A stretch of 19,385 nt of DNA, taken from positions 1-19,385 of the forward strand of contig CANHUD010000015.1 of NCBI GenBank assembly GCA_947463665.1, read 5' to 3'. The notes beneath the pieces are model-generated. The model ran no database searches, had not been told where the DNA came from, and was given only the letters and a program-made list of their open reading frames with translations. Shown here one piece after another: positions 1-8,385 of the stretch. The stretch comes from Sphingobacteriales bacterium (lineage in GTDB: Bacteria > Bacteroidota > Bacteroidia > Chitinophagales > Chitinophagaceae). Within the stretch, counting starts at the first letter, position 1. Each line of letters opens with the position of its first letter. The translations under genes and the position numbers were made by a program.

Positions 1-675
1 CCTTCCGGTTATTCCGAAAATGTGGCCCGCCACATTGCTAACCTTACCGGTTTGCCCTTTGTAACAGCCGAGAATAAATTCGAGGCACTGGCAGCCCATG
101 ATGCAATAGTAGAAGCACATGGAGCGCTCAAAACCATCGCAGTAAGCCTGATGAAGATCGCCAACGATATCCGCATGCTGTCGTCCGGCCCCCGCAGTGG
201 CATCGGCGAACTCTTCATACCGGATAATGAACCCGGCTCCTCCATCATGCCCGGAAAAGTAAATCCTACCCAGTGTGAGGCGCTGACCATGATCGCTGCC
301 CAGGTTCTGGGAAATGATGTAGCCATCAACATCGGAGGTGCCAATGGCCATTTTGAACTGAATGTGTTCAAACCGATGATGATCTATAACTTCCTGCACT
401 CAGCCCGTCTGATCGGTGATGGCTGTGTCAGCTTCAACGATAAATGTGCTGTAGGAATCGAACCGATTGAAGAAAACATCCGGAAACATGTAAACAACTC
501 CCTGATGCTGGTAACTTCCCTTAATACCAAAATAGGTTACTATAAGGCTGCAGAGATCGCACAGAAAGCGCATAAAGAAGGTACTACCCTTAAAGAAATG
601 GCCGTTAAACTGGGATATGTTACGCCTGAGCAGTTTGACGAATGGGTAAGACCAGAGGAGATGGTTGGATTGTAG
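1..675 (+). CDS. fumC: Class II fumarate hydratase, C-terminal part (5' end outside window)
   Basis: This enzyme interconverts fumarate and L-malate in the TCA cycle in the cytoplasm. The reading frame is open from the first base, so only the last 224 residues of a protein that is usually about 465 aa are present. The class II fumarase/aspartase signature GSSIMPGKVNP is visible at about residues 79-89 of the fragment; its flexible loop carries the catalytic serine in this superfamily. The flanking stretches PTQCEALTM, GNDVAIN, FELNVF and CAVGIEP, and the ending WVRPEEMVGL, match E. coli FumC closely, which separates it from argininosuccinate lyase, adenylosuccinate lyase and aspartase. The ATG/GTG codons near the left edge are internal and not the real start. 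An intrinsic terminator follows the stop. It converges with the lipoprotein gene on the other strand. Confidence 0.96.
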   Translation, partial: PSGYSENVARHIANLTGLPFVTAENKFEALAAHDAIVEAHGALKTIAVSLMKIANDIRMLSSGPRSGIGELFIPDNEPGSSIMPGKVNPTQCEALTMIAAQVLGNDVAINIGGANGHFELNVFKPMMIYNFLHSARLIGDGCVSFNDKCAVGIEPIEENIRKHVNNSLMLVTSLNTKIGYYKAAEIAQKAHKEGTTLKEMAVKLGYVTPEQFDEWVRPEEMVGL

Positions 676-710
676 AGATTAGATGTTAGAGATTAGTGAT
701 TGGTGATTGG
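671..710. repeat. Short tandem repeats just after fumC
   Basis: Two imperfect 13-base units (TGTAGAGATTAGA and TGTTAGAGATTAG, 671-696) are followed by two perfect copies of TGATTGG (697-710). The first unit overlaps the fumC stop codon. The second pair forms the left arm of the fumC terminator. The pattern suggests replication slippage or a member of a dispersed intergenic repeat family; copies elsewhere in the genome cannot be seen from here. Confidence 0.6.
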
Positions 711-736
711 TGCGTAAGTGCCAATCACCAATTTTT
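699..736 (+). terminator. Intrinsic terminator of fumC
   Basis: A perfect 12-bp stem (ATTGGTGATTGG at 699-710 paired with CCAATCACCAAT at 721-732) encloses a 10-base loop, and a run of five T ends at 736. On the opposite strand the stem is not followed by a T-run, so it should act only on fumC and not on the convergent lipoprotein gene. Confidence 0.85.
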
Positions 737-744
737 ATACCTCA

Positions 745-1587
745 TTAGTTACAGAAATAATCAAACCGTATTCTTCCGGCAAAAATGCCAAAAGGGTCCA
801 TGCTGTCGCCATCTGCCAACCATTCCTTTACATACCCTTCCGGAGAAAGTTTTACATCCCGGAAATCAGTTGCATACGCATCCGTTTGTACGCCCTGATC
901 ATCATAATAAACAACGGTCATTCTGCGCAACAGATTTTTGTTTTTCTTTCCATAATCAAAGGCCATGGAAAACATAAAACTCTCTGCTCCGTCGGGGAAT
1001 ATATAAATGAAATCCTTTGGAGTAACATTCAGATCATACTGCATATCCGCTAAAAAAATACGAACCGGATTCAACGCCGCCGTCAGTCGCCCTTCCACAC
1101 TGGTCAGATTGCCATTGGTCCATGTGTAATTATAGGTCAACAACGTAATTGGAAGAGCTGGTGTGCTGACCTTTTTTTCAATCAGATAACCGGAAACATC
1201 ATACGTGTACTGAAATATAAAGGCATCGCTGGCCGGATCTGTGGGATCCTCCCGAATCATTAATTTGCGAACCCTGTTATTCGCATCCAGCAGAAAATAC
1301 TGTCCATCGCTCAGAATGACCGAATCTTTGCGGATATCCATCGGTTGAATAAAATCCGGGCGGCCGGTTACACTGTCGATTGCCTCTATCTCGCGCGGTA
1401 CTCCTCCGGCAGAGAACAGGGTATTCAATGCATACAACGGCTTTCCTGTTGCCGTTTCAAGTGCAACCATGCTGGCTACTTTACACCCCTTGTAGGGCTG
1501 GTTATCCTTCTCTACACTCGTTTCCTTGGAACAGGAAAAAATTGCTGTACTTAGCAGCAATACAACGGTTATAATATGTATACGCAT
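745..1587 (-). CDS. Putative lipoprotein of unknown function, 280 aa
   Basis: I do not recognise a named family. The N-terminus is a lipoprotein signal: MRIHI, a hydrophobic stretch, then a lipobox-like ending IFSC with the acceptor cysteine at residue 19, so the mature protein should be lipid-anchored. The body has patterns such as YTYDVSGYLIEK and YNYTWTNGNL, resembling the YD/RHS-like beta-strand repeats of Bacteroidota surface lipoproteins (DUF4595-like); this resemblance is an inference. The reading frame stays open upstream to 1713, but that extension overlaps lspA. The ATG at 1587 gives a proper signal peptide and has a purine-rich AGGGGAG about ten bases upstream, so I chose it. It lies 31 bases after lspA, whose product would process it. 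Codon positions and ending are intact. Confidence 0.85.
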   Translation of the reverse strand: MRIHIITVVLLLSTAIFSCSKETSVEKDNQPYKGCKVASMVALETATGKPLYALNTLFSAGGVPREIEAIDSVTGRPDFIQPMDIRKDSVILSDGQYFLLDANNRVRKLMIREDPTDPASDAFIFQYTYDVSGYLIEKKVSTPALPITLLTYNYTWTNGNLTSVEGRLTAALNPVRIFLADMQYDLNVTPKDFIYIFPDGAESFMFSMAFDYGKKNKNLLRRMTVVYYDDQGVQTDAYATDFRDVKLSPEGYVKEWLADGDSMDPFGIFAGRIRFDYFCN

Positions 1588-1618
1588 AATAAACTTGCTC
1601 CCCTGAAAATCACTGCAA

Positions 1619-2275
1619 TCAGGATGCCATCGCTTCTTTCTCCGTTGCCTCCGGCTCAAAAAATACCCGCTGAAACAGAAAAATGATGAAAACGCCCATC
1701 GAAATCGAAGCATCCGCTACATTGAACACCGGACGGAAAAATTCAAACGGTTCGCCTCCCCAGATCGGTACCCAGCCCGGAATCGTAGCATCTGTGATAA
1801 TGGGGAAATAAAACATATCTACCACTCGACCGTGCAGAAAAGAAGCATAACCGCCCGTAAATCCATCCTCCCAAATCGGTAAAGCCAGATTCTGGGTGAA
1901 GGGATCACTGTTTTCAAAGATCATTCCGTAAAAAAGACTGTCGATCAGATTACCAATAGCCCCCGCATAAATAAGGGTGGCACAGAATATGAAACCGGGA
2001 TGATACTTCTTACGAACGATCATCGAAATATACCAGGTTCCAAACACAACCGCTACCAGTCGGAAAAGAGTTAACGCCATCTTCCCCCACTCACCACCGA
2101 ATTTCCAACCATACGCCATCCCCTCGTTCTCAATGAAATGCAACCTGAACCACGACTGACTCCCAATAACGAGATGCTCCTCTCCCAGAAAATAATGTGT
2201 TTTGATATATATTTTCAGTCCCTGATCAATGAGCAGGATCAAAAGCGTCAACAGAAAAGGAACTCGTAATTTCAC
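1619..2275 (-). CDS. lspA: Lipoprotein signal peptidase (signal peptidase II), 218 aa
   Basis: This inner-membrane aspartic protease cleaves the signal peptide of diacylglyceryl-modified prolipoproteins. Family motifs appear in order: an N-terminal membrane segment with D17 (LLIDQGLK), N50 in the FIENEGMAYG region, GNLID at 108-112, VVD at 151-153 and FNVAD at 184-188 before the last membrane segment. The conserved aspartates of the family are all present. It is longer than the roughly 160-170 aa of proteobacterial LspA because of an insertion at about 115-148 and another at about 160-180, a form I associate with Bacteroidota. The start is GTG at 2275: an in-frame TAA lies 12 bases upstream and there is no earlier start. 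A TATATTTG promoter element lies 16 bases upstream. It is preceded by murF-alr and followed by a lipoprotein gene. Confidence 0.95.
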   Translation of the reverse strand: MKLRVPFLLTLLILLIDQGLKIYIKTHYFLGEEHLVIGSQSWFRLHFIENEGMAYGWKFGGEWGKMALTLFRLVAVVFGTWYISMIVRKKYHPGFIFCATLIYAGAIGNLIDSLFYGMIFENSDPFTQNLALPIWEDGFTGGYASFLHGRVVDMFYFPIITDATIPGWVPIWGGEPFEFFRPVFNVADASISMGVFIIFLFQRVFFEPEATEKEAMAS

Positions 2276-2291
2276 GCAACCGATTTATTGG

Positions 2292-2299
2292 CAAATATA
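2292..2299 (-). promoter_or_regulatory. Candidate -7 promoter element for lspA
   Basis: On the minus strand the sequence TATATTTG fits the Bacteroidota -7 consensus TAnnTTTG exactly, in the 64-base gap between murF-alr and lspA, ending 16 bases before the GTG start. The nearest TTG upstream is 27 bases away, more than the usual spacing of about 17-23, so the -33 element is poor. lspA may have its own promoter as well as read-through from murF-alr. Confidence 0.4.
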
Positions 2300-2339
2300 G
2301 CGAACGGAGCACTCCGGAACGTTAGTCAATTGGTAAAAT

Positions 2340-4802
2340 TTAATCTTCTATATAGACACGGTTCACCCGGGGCGAGATACCGGTCATGATCTCATAGGGA
2401 ATGGTTCCTGCCCACTGGGCCAGTTTTACCACCGATAGCCCGTTCCCAAACAAAACCACTTCATCCATTAACCCTATTTCAGGACCATCTGTGATATCCA
2501 CCATGGTCATATCCATACAAACTGAACCTACAACCGGATACAAACATCCTCTGATCATAACCGATCCTCTTCCATTTCCGAGGGACCGCGGATAGCCATC
2601 CGCATATCCTATCCGGATCGTAGCAATTCTGGAATCCCTGGATAAAACACCTTTCCGGTTATATCCCACCGTCTCCCCGGCCTTCACCTGCCGTATCTGT
2701 GCGATCGTAGTAGTAAGGGTGGCCGCTTCCCGCAAAGGTATTCCCACCGCAGCCGGGTCTACTCCATACAATCCTATCCCCAGCCTGACCATCTCATACT
2801 GAAGCTGTGGATGACGCACAATACCCGCTGTGTTCGAAACATGACGCAAAAACGGATAGCCCAGACAATCCCTCAACAGGGTACAGGCCAAATCAAACTG
2901 CTCCTGCTGGTACCTGGTAAATGCATCCTCCTCCGGAGATTCACTCCCGGTCAGATGCGTGAATACACTCATCACCCTTACCAGTCCTGCTGAAACCAGT
3001 TGCACGCCCAGCGCCTCCACTTCCGCAGGATCAAACCCTAACCGATGCATACCCGTATCGATCTTTAGATGAACCGGAAAATCACGCAGTCCTTCACTCT
3101 CCAGAAAACGATAAAAAGCATGCAACCCATCGAAAGAATATATCTCCGGCTCGAGATTGAACGCCGTTAACTGATCAAATGCTGCCGGTTCGGGATTCAT
3201 CACCATAATCGGAACGGATATACCGGCCTTTCGCAGCTGTACCCCTTCATCGGCATACGCCACAGCCAGATAATCCACCTGATGAAACTGTAAAAGACTG
3301 GCAATCTCATGTGCCCCGCTGCCATATGAAAATGCTTTTACCACTGCCATTATCCGGGTAGAAGCAGCCAGACGCTTCCGGTATTGTGCCAGATTGTACG
3401 CAAGCGCACTCAGATTTACGGTAAGGCTTGTCTGGTGCCGTTTCTCCTCCAGTATCCGGCTGATCCGCTCTAAACCAAAACGCCGTGCCCCCTTGATCAG
3501 AATGCGCTCATCCCGAAACTGCGCAGCTGTCATTCCCTCCAAAAAAGCCTCGGTACTAACCCAAAAGGTGGCATCCGATTGCCGGAATATGCCCTGCTGC
3601 CGGATAAAAGCAGGACCTATCCCTATTAACCGTTTTATTCCAAACTCATCCAGCAGGCGATGAACCGTTCCGTATACCTCTTCTTCCTCTATGCCCGTTT
3701 CAGGGATATCCGAAAGTATAACAGTTTGCTGCTGTAAGGGACGCTGCTGCTGCATAAACGCCATTGCCATGCGCAATGACCGCAAATCATTACTATAACT
3801 GTCGTTGATCAGTGAACAACGATTCACCCCACTTCTCATTTCCAGTCGCATCGAGAGCGCAGGCAACAGAGGCATCCGTTCTGCCAGCAACTTTTCCCAT
3901 CCCAGGTGAATCAGGCAGACGGCACAATGCACGGCATTTTCCACCGCCATGGCATCCGAAAACGGAATGGTGAATGTCCATTCCCGCGTACCTTCTTTTA
4001 GTGTGATCTCCGTTCCCTTCTCAACCGGAATATCTGACACGCTGAAGCGTGCCGACCGATCCCTGGCCCATGATAAGCGGATCTGACCGGGCACAATGAA
4101 CCGGTTCTGAATCTCATCATCCAGATCGGTATAATCAGCGCAATAGATCAATATATCGGCATGCCGGAACAAGCGCAGTTTTTCCTGAATCTTTTCCCGC
4201 TGTGAAGAAAATCCCTCCCGATGGGCATCGCCAATATTGGTAAACAATCCGAGCGTTGGGCGGATGATGCGCTCCAAACGGGCCATCTCCCCTGCTTGTG
4301 AAATGCCTGCCTCAAAAACAGCCAGTTCCGCCTGCTCTTCCATCAGCCAGACACTCAGCGGTACACCAATCTGAGAATTGTAACTCTTGGGGCTGCGAAC
4401 CATGCGAACATTTTCCTGCAAAAGGAAATGCAACCACTCCTTAACGATTGTCTTACCGTTGCTTCCAGTGATTCCCACTACAGGATAACCAAACCGGTTA
4501 CGATGATAGGCAGCCAGTGCCTGCAGAGCAGCCAGTGTATCTTCAACCAGAATAAATGTGGCGGAGGCCGGCGGATCTTCCGGAAGCGATGACACCAGAA
4601 AATGCTGAACATCGCGGCGAACCAGCTCCGGAATGTACCGATGCCCATCCCGCTTTTCCCCAACAAGCGCCACAAACAGGGCATGCTCCGGATCTGTAAG
4701 TCGCCTGCTGTCGGTTACCAACTGAAAAATGAGCCCGTCTGCCGCTCCGAGGAGGCGGCCACCTACGATCGCCGCTATATCAGACAGTCGGTAGCCCTTC
4801 AT
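2340..4802 (-). CDS. murF-alr: Bifunctional MurF / alanine racemase fusion, 820 aa
   Basis: One polypeptide carries two steps of peptidoglycan precursor synthesis: racemisation of L- to D-alanine, and ligation of D-Ala-D-Ala to UDP-MurNAc-tripeptide. The MurF half is about residues 1-455: N-terminal substrate domain, ATP-binding loop GITGSNGKT (110-118), the TNIGDAHREGF stretch (188-198), a probable carbamylated lysine near K208, and the C-terminal Mur ligase domain. The racemase half is about 460-820: the PLP lysine K489 in VVKAFSYGSG, HLKIDTGMHRLGF (578-590), and the opposing catalytic tyrosine in IGYADGYPR (Y733). This fusion is standard in Bacteroidota. The MurF domain lacks nothing obvious. 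The start lies 5 bases after the terC-family stop, so the genes are probably co-transcribed. The racemase Lys region reads AFSYGSG rather than the usual ANAYGHG. Confidence 0.96.
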   Translation of the reverse strand: MKGYRLSDIAAIVGGRLLGAADGLIFQLVTDSRRLTDPEHALFVALVGEKRDGHRYIPELVRRDVQHFLVSSLPEDPPASATFILVEDTLAALQALAAYHRNRFGYPVVGITGSNGKTIVKEWLHFLLQENVRMVRSPKSYNSQIGVPLSVWLMEEQAELAVFEAGISQAGEMARLERIIRPTLGLFTNIGDAHREGFSSQREKIQEKLRLFRHADILIYCADYTDLDDEIQNRFIVPGQIRLSWARDRSARFSVSDIPVEKGTEITLKEGTREWTFTIPFSDAMAVENAVHCAVCLIHLGWEKLLAERMPLLPALSMRLEMRSGVNRCSLINDSYSNDLRSLRMAMAFMQQQRPLQQQTVILSDIPETGIEEEEVYGTVHRLLDEFGIKRLIGIGPAFIRQQGIFRQSDATFWVSTEAFLEGMTAAQFRDERILIKGARRFGLERISRILEEKRHQTSLTVNLSALAYNLAQYRKRLAASTRIMAVVKAFSYGSGAHEIASLLQFHQVDYLAVAYADEGVQLRKAGISVPIMVMNPEPAAFDQLTAFNLEPEIYSFDGLHAFYRFLESEGLRDFPVHLKIDTGMHRLGFDPAEVEALGVQLVSAGLVRVMSVFTHLTGSESPEEDAFTRYQQEQFDLACTLLRDCLGYPFLRHVSNTAGIVRHPQLQYEMVRLGIGLYGVDPAAVGIPLREAATLTTTIAQIRQVKAGETVGYNRKGVLSRDSRIATIRIGYADGYPRSLGNGRGSVMIRGCLYPVVGSVCMDMTMVDITDGPEIGLMDEVVLFGNGLSVVKLAQWAGTIPYEIMTGISPRVNRVYIED

Positions 4803-4807
4803 GTAAA

Positions 4808-5773
4808 TCAGGATTTAACCGAAGCCTTCCGTCGCTCATGCTGAATGGAATACAGGATAGAACCGGCGATACAGGCTACAATTACAGCCAGAGAAATACC
4901 GATATGTATCTTGATATGCCAGATTTCCAGCAACATTTTCAATCCAATAAAAATCAGCACAATGGCAATGCCCTGCTGAAGAAAATCGAATTTATCCGCA
5001 GCACCCCGCAGCAGGAAAAACAGGGAACGCAGGCCGAGTATGGCGAAAATATTAGAAGAATAAATGACCAGAATATCGTCTGAACTAAAGGCAGCTTTAG
5101 CAGAATCCCTGACCAGTGATACCACCGTGGGGATTGAATCCAGCGCGAAGGCAACGTCCACCGCTGCCAGCATGATCACTACAACCGCCAGCGTAGTGAA
5201 ATAAACCTTGCCATGCAGATTGATGATGTAACGCCCTTTAGGTTCTACTTCCGACAAGCGTAGAAACTTTTTCATAAACCGATAAATACCTGTCTCCGCG
5301 GGGTCAAACTCAGCCTCTTCTTTTTTCTTAAACAACTTGACACCTGTGTACAGAAGAAAAACTCCGAATACATACAGTATCCAATGGAAACGTTCGATCA
5401 GTTCAATACCCACTGCTATGAATGCGATCCTGAAAATAATAGCGAGTAATATGCCAATGAGCAGTGCTCTTCCTGCATCGTTTTCTTCTACTCTGAAAAA
5501 CGTGAAAATCAGAATGAATACGAATATATTATCCACACTGAGCGACCACTCCATCAGATAGGCCGTAAAATATTTGGTAGCCACCATTGGCGTTTTCTCG
5601 AACCACAGAAAAATACAGAATGCCATCGACAATCCTACCCAGAAAAGCGTCTGCCAGAGCGCCTTACGGATGCTGACCGCTTCATTTTTTTTACTTAAAA
5701 GGCCAAGATCCAGCACAAGGGCCACAATCAAACCAATGCCAAACGTAAGATAGGTAATCTGATCAGGTGTCAT
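4808..5773 (-). CDS. TerC-family integral membrane protein, 321 aa
   Basis: TerC/Alx-family proteins are multi-pass inner-membrane proteins linked to manganese export and tellurite resistance. I count about eight or nine hydrophobic segments. Family motifs are clear: LVLDLGLL with D22, MEWSLSVDNIFVF (74-86) with E75 and D81, DVAFALDSIPTV (206-217) with D206 and D212, and the SSNIFAILGLRSLFF stretch (239-253). The acidic residues within membrane segments are the likely metal-coordinating set. The ending is a short basic tail. It sits 17 bases after gldG and 5 bases before murF-alr, so it is probably part of one transcript. No room exists here for a yybP-ykoY type Mn2+ riboswitch, which controls some relatives. 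Substrate is inferred from the family only; a role in metallating exported enzymes is possible. Confidence 0.92.
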   Translation of the reverse strand: MTPDQITYLTFGIGLIVALVLDLGLLSKKNEAVSIRKALWQTLFWVGLSMAFCIFLWFEKTPMVATKYFTAYLMEWSLSVDNIFVFILIFTFFRVEENDAGRALLIGILLAIIFRIAFIAVGIELIERFHWILYVFGVFLLYTGVKLFKKKEEAEFDPAETGIYRFMKKFLRLSEVEPKGRYIINLHGKVYFTTLAVVVIMLAAVDVAFALDSIPTVVSLVRDSAKAAFSSDDILVIYSSNIFAILGLRSLFFLLRGAADKFDFLQQGIAIVLIFIGLKMLLEIWHIKIHIGISLAVIVACIAGSILYSIQHERRKASVKS

Positions 5774-5790
5774 AAATACGAAGATAACAA

Positions 5791-7503
5791 TTAAAACTGC
5801 ACCCTCTGTGCATAGCGCCGCTTTCGCAGGTACTGGTAGATCGCCGTCAAAACAATAACAAGGAGGATCGGAAGCAGGAGGGCCGACAATTGCCAGAACA
5901 AGCGGTCATCACCCACCGCTTCTGCATCCAGCAATCGCAAGGCAATATCTTTTGACCTGGCTTCCATGATTCCTGAATCATCCAGCATGAACTCCAGCAC
6001 ATTCAGCAGAAATTCACGATTGGCATACTGCTGTTTGGTGTACCCGTTCATTCCCATAGATAAGGGTCCTTCCGACTGGCTGACGGCATTCAAAAAGATG
6101 TCTCCGTCAGAGATCACCACCATCTTATTATCCGATTCGGTTATACCCCGGAAAGGCTGACCTGCAAGGGCCAGCGTATCGGCCATAGCTTTCGAAACCC
6201 TGTTGCTGTACAACGAACGGAAACGCCCTTCCAGCAATACCGAAACCGGCACAGATCCCCGATTAAACGTCCGAAGATCCTCCTCATTCCGAACACTGGC
6301 CCATTCCACTTTTGCCGGCGTATTCAGTATTCTGGATTCTGGTGAAGTAGAAAGAAGAATCGTTTTGCGTATGCCCTCTGCATTTACCGTATCAATCGAC
6401 TGTGGAAACTCCGATACGATATAATCAAGGTGACGGGACACCGGATGTCCTCCCACATTCCGTAGTAACGGGAAATAAGGCCAGGGAAGCAGCTGTATCT
6501 GTGGTTTTCCTCCCATCGATCCGATCACCGACGGGATGCGATCGCACTGAATGTCCTGCACCAGATCCTGATTAATACGCACACCATACCGGAACAACAG
6601 ATCCTCCACATTAAGCCCCATATCAAAGGCAATAAAAGATCCTTCGGATCGCTGCAGGCTATCCAGACTGGCATACAGATTATCCAGCGCCCAGATCAGT
6701 TTGCCGCCATGCATCACGTACTGGTCGAGCTTTAGCTTCTCTGCATCGCTGAAACGCTGCTGCGGTTTCACGATCAGTAACGCCTTGAATTGTTCCGGTA
6801 TAACCGGTACCTGGTCTAAAGGAAGGATGCGGAACGTATAGCTGGGCCTCAGTGTTTTTTCAATCAGATCGTATACCCGGTAATCCAGTGGTTCGCCGTT
6901 GCCCGACAAATACCCGATGAGCGGTATCGTATCCCGTGTAATCTTGCGTATACCCGAGGCGAGTTTGTATTCAAGCAGTGCTTCCGCCTGTTGCAGCGAT
7001 TGCAGCCCCCCTTCAAAATTCTGTCCCTGTAAAAAATCAACCGCCGTGATCCTGTCTTTATACCGAATGACAACCCCCGGATAGACCAGCTGCTGCTCCT
7101 CGCCCTCTTTCGTCTGCGCCTTCACATTTACCGCATTGATGCCCAGCTGTCGCAACGAATCAATGAGAACAGCTTTCAGTGAATCAGGCAGATCAGCACC
7201 CGGTTTGACATACCGATAGCGAACATTGTTACCAGATAAAGAACGAAAGGATTCCAGCATCTCTCCCGTCCGAAGAGCCAGCCGGCGGAATCCTGCAGGC
7301 AGTTCTCCTTCCAGGCATATCTCCACCTCCAGTGGCTCCGGAATATTTTTTACCAACTGCTCCGTAGCATTGGATAATGTGTACCGCTTTTCTGCTGTCA
7401 GATCAACGCGCCAGGTTAATCCGGACATGAGTATATTCAGCAACAGCAATCCGAACAGGAACAATACCCATCCATACCTGGACCGTATGATTTTTTGCAT
7501 CAT
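5791..7503 (-). CDS. gldG: Gliding motility ABC transporter auxiliary protein GldG, 570 aa
   Basis: GldG is a membrane-anchored component thought to work with the permease GldF and the ATPase GldA in an ABC transporter needed for gliding in Flavobacterium. The protein has one N-terminal membrane segment (about 10-30), then the characteristic VDLTAEKRYTLS (33-44), a long periplasmic region of the ABC-type auxiliary fold (including VIRYKDR, a YLSGNGEP stretch and ALDNLYASLDSLQRSEG), and a C-terminal membrane segment (about 536-559) followed by a basic tail. The start is a tandem ATGATG located 3 bases after the gldF stop. The TerC-family gene follows after 17 bases. In this group of bacteria gldF/gldG homologues occur also in species not known to glide, so motility cannot be concluded from them alone. 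Confidence 0.92.
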   Translation of the reverse strand: MMQKIIRSRYGWVLFLFGLLLLNILMSGLTWRVDLTAEKRYTLSNATEQLVKNIPEPLEVEICLEGELPAGFRRLALRTGEMLESFRSLSGNNVRYRYVKPGADLPDSLKAVLIDSLRQLGINAVNVKAQTKEGEEQQLVYPGVVIRYKDRITAVDFLQGQNFEGGLQSLQQAEALLEYKLASGIRKITRDTIPLIGYLSGNGEPLDYRVYDLIEKTLRPSYTFRILPLDQVPVIPEQFKALLIVKPQQRFSDAEKLKLDQYVMHGGKLIWALDNLYASLDSLQRSEGSFIAFDMGLNVEDLLFRYGVRINQDLVQDIQCDRIPSVIGSMGGKPQIQLLPWPYFPLLRNVGGHPVSRHLDYIVSEFPQSIDTVNAEGIRKTILLSTSPESRILNTPAKVEWASVRNEEDLRTFNRGSVPVSVLLEGRFRSLYSNRVSKAMADTLALAGQPFRGITESDNKMVVISDGDIFLNAVSQSEGPLSMGMNGYTKQQYANREFLLNVLEFMLDDSGIMEARSKDIALRLLDAEAVGDDRLFWQLSALLLPILLVIVLTAIYQYLRKRRYAQRVQF

Positions 7504-7506
7504 GGT

Positions 7507-8226
7507 TTATCGTCTTACCAGATTTCGTGCAGTAATAAAAAGAAATAACAATACAACTGATATGAAATAGGATAGATCCCGCATATCCACCACTCCTCCT
7601 GAAAGACTTCTGTAATGCAGCTCCATACCCAGCAATTCCACATAATAATCAGGACCACCCTCAAAGAGTGTCAGCCTGCTAAGGGCCTCAAATGCGTAGT
7701 ATCCTACATAACAGACAAACGAGCTAACCAGAAATGATAGTACAGCATTCGAGGTGAAACTGCTGCAGCAGATCCCAGCTGCCGTGAAAGCTGCCGATAG
7801 AAAAAAAAGACCTATGTAACTACCGATGATTCCGCCCCGGTCTGTTCCACCGGCAGACAAATGATCGATCGTCCAGAAAAAAACGAGCGTTGGAAGAATG
7901 GACAGGACAACCACACATAACGCTGCCAGATACTTGCCCGTTACCAGTTGAAGGGTGGTTAAAGGCCTGGTCCGCAGAAGCTCATAGGTGCCGGATCTGA
8001 ATTCTTCAGAAAAACTGCGCATGGTAACCGCCGGTATCAGGAGTAATAATATCCAGGGAGCCATCTGGAAAAAAACATCCATACTGGCATAGCCTTCATC
8101 AAATACATTGGTATCCGGGAAAACGAACAGCAGCAATCCGCTTAGCAACAAAAACAGGAGAACCGCTACAAAACCGGTAAGGCTGCTGAAAAACTGTCGG
8201 AGTTCCTTTTGGCAGATTGACCACAT
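7507..8226 (-). CDS. gldF: Gliding motility ABC transporter permease GldF, 239 aa
   Basis: This is an ABC-2 type permease with six predicted membrane segments (about 17-36, 53-70, 98-120, 131-153, 160-181, 219-234). Between segments two and three it carries the typical MRSFSEEFRSGTYELLRTRPLT motif (69-90) of the GldF family, which is thought to contact the ATPase. It starts with MWSICQKELRQFF, usual for this family, and is of normal length. gldG begins 3 bases after its stop, so the two are translationally linked. The ATPase gene gldA is not in the window; in Flavobacterium it is also located away from gldFG. It is the first gene of the six-gene minus-strand run, and the 159-base gap before it separates it from the divergent T9SS cargo gene. 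Confidence 0.92.
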   Translation of the reverse strand: MWSICQKELRQFFSSLTGFVAVLLFLLLSGLLLFVFPDTNVFDEGYASMDVFFQMAPWILLLLIPAVTMRSFSEEFRSGTYELLRTRPLTTLQLVTGKYLAALCVVVLSILPTLVFFWTIDHLSAGGTDRGGIIGSYIGLFFLSAAFTAAGICCSSFTSNAVLSFLVSSFVCYVGYYAFEALSRLTLFEGGPDYYVELLGMELHYRSLSGGVVDMRDLSYFISVVLLFLFITARNLVRR

Positions 8227-8260
8227 AGCAGAAAATAAAATGCAAGATTACACGAATCCG

Positions 8261-8283
8261 CGGGAAATTCCGTTGGAATCCCG
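8261..8283. repeat. Imperfect inverted repeat between gldF and the T9SS cargo gene
   Basis: CGGGAAATTCC and GGAATCCCG form arms that pair over nine positions with a two-base bulge and a 3-base loop. No T-run follows on either strand, so it is not a standard terminator. It lies 35 bases upstream of the gldF start and about 100 bases upstream of the divergent gene, so it could be an operator, or chance. Confidence 0.3.
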
Positions 8284-8385
8284 TTAAACCCACACACTTT
8301 AAAGAGAAAAAAAGCCATTAATCCCGTAGAAAACACCTGTAACGGCCCAAAACAGCGCTGTAATTTGCACTTGAAACAGCAGGAT

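Noticed and set aside
1588..1713. Upstream extension of the lipoprotein reading frame by 42 residues
   Set aside because: It overlaps lspA, has a highly basic composition and would bury the signal peptide; the ATG at 1587 gives a normal lipoprotein signal.
5774..5790. Manganese-responsive yybP-ykoY riboswitch before the TerC-family gene
   Set aside because: Only 17 bases separate it from gldG, too little for the riboswitch.
8365..8385. TTG start seven codons before the chosen start of the T9SS cargo gene
   Set aside because: The added polar residues would weaken the signal peptide, and the ATG at 8386 is better placed.
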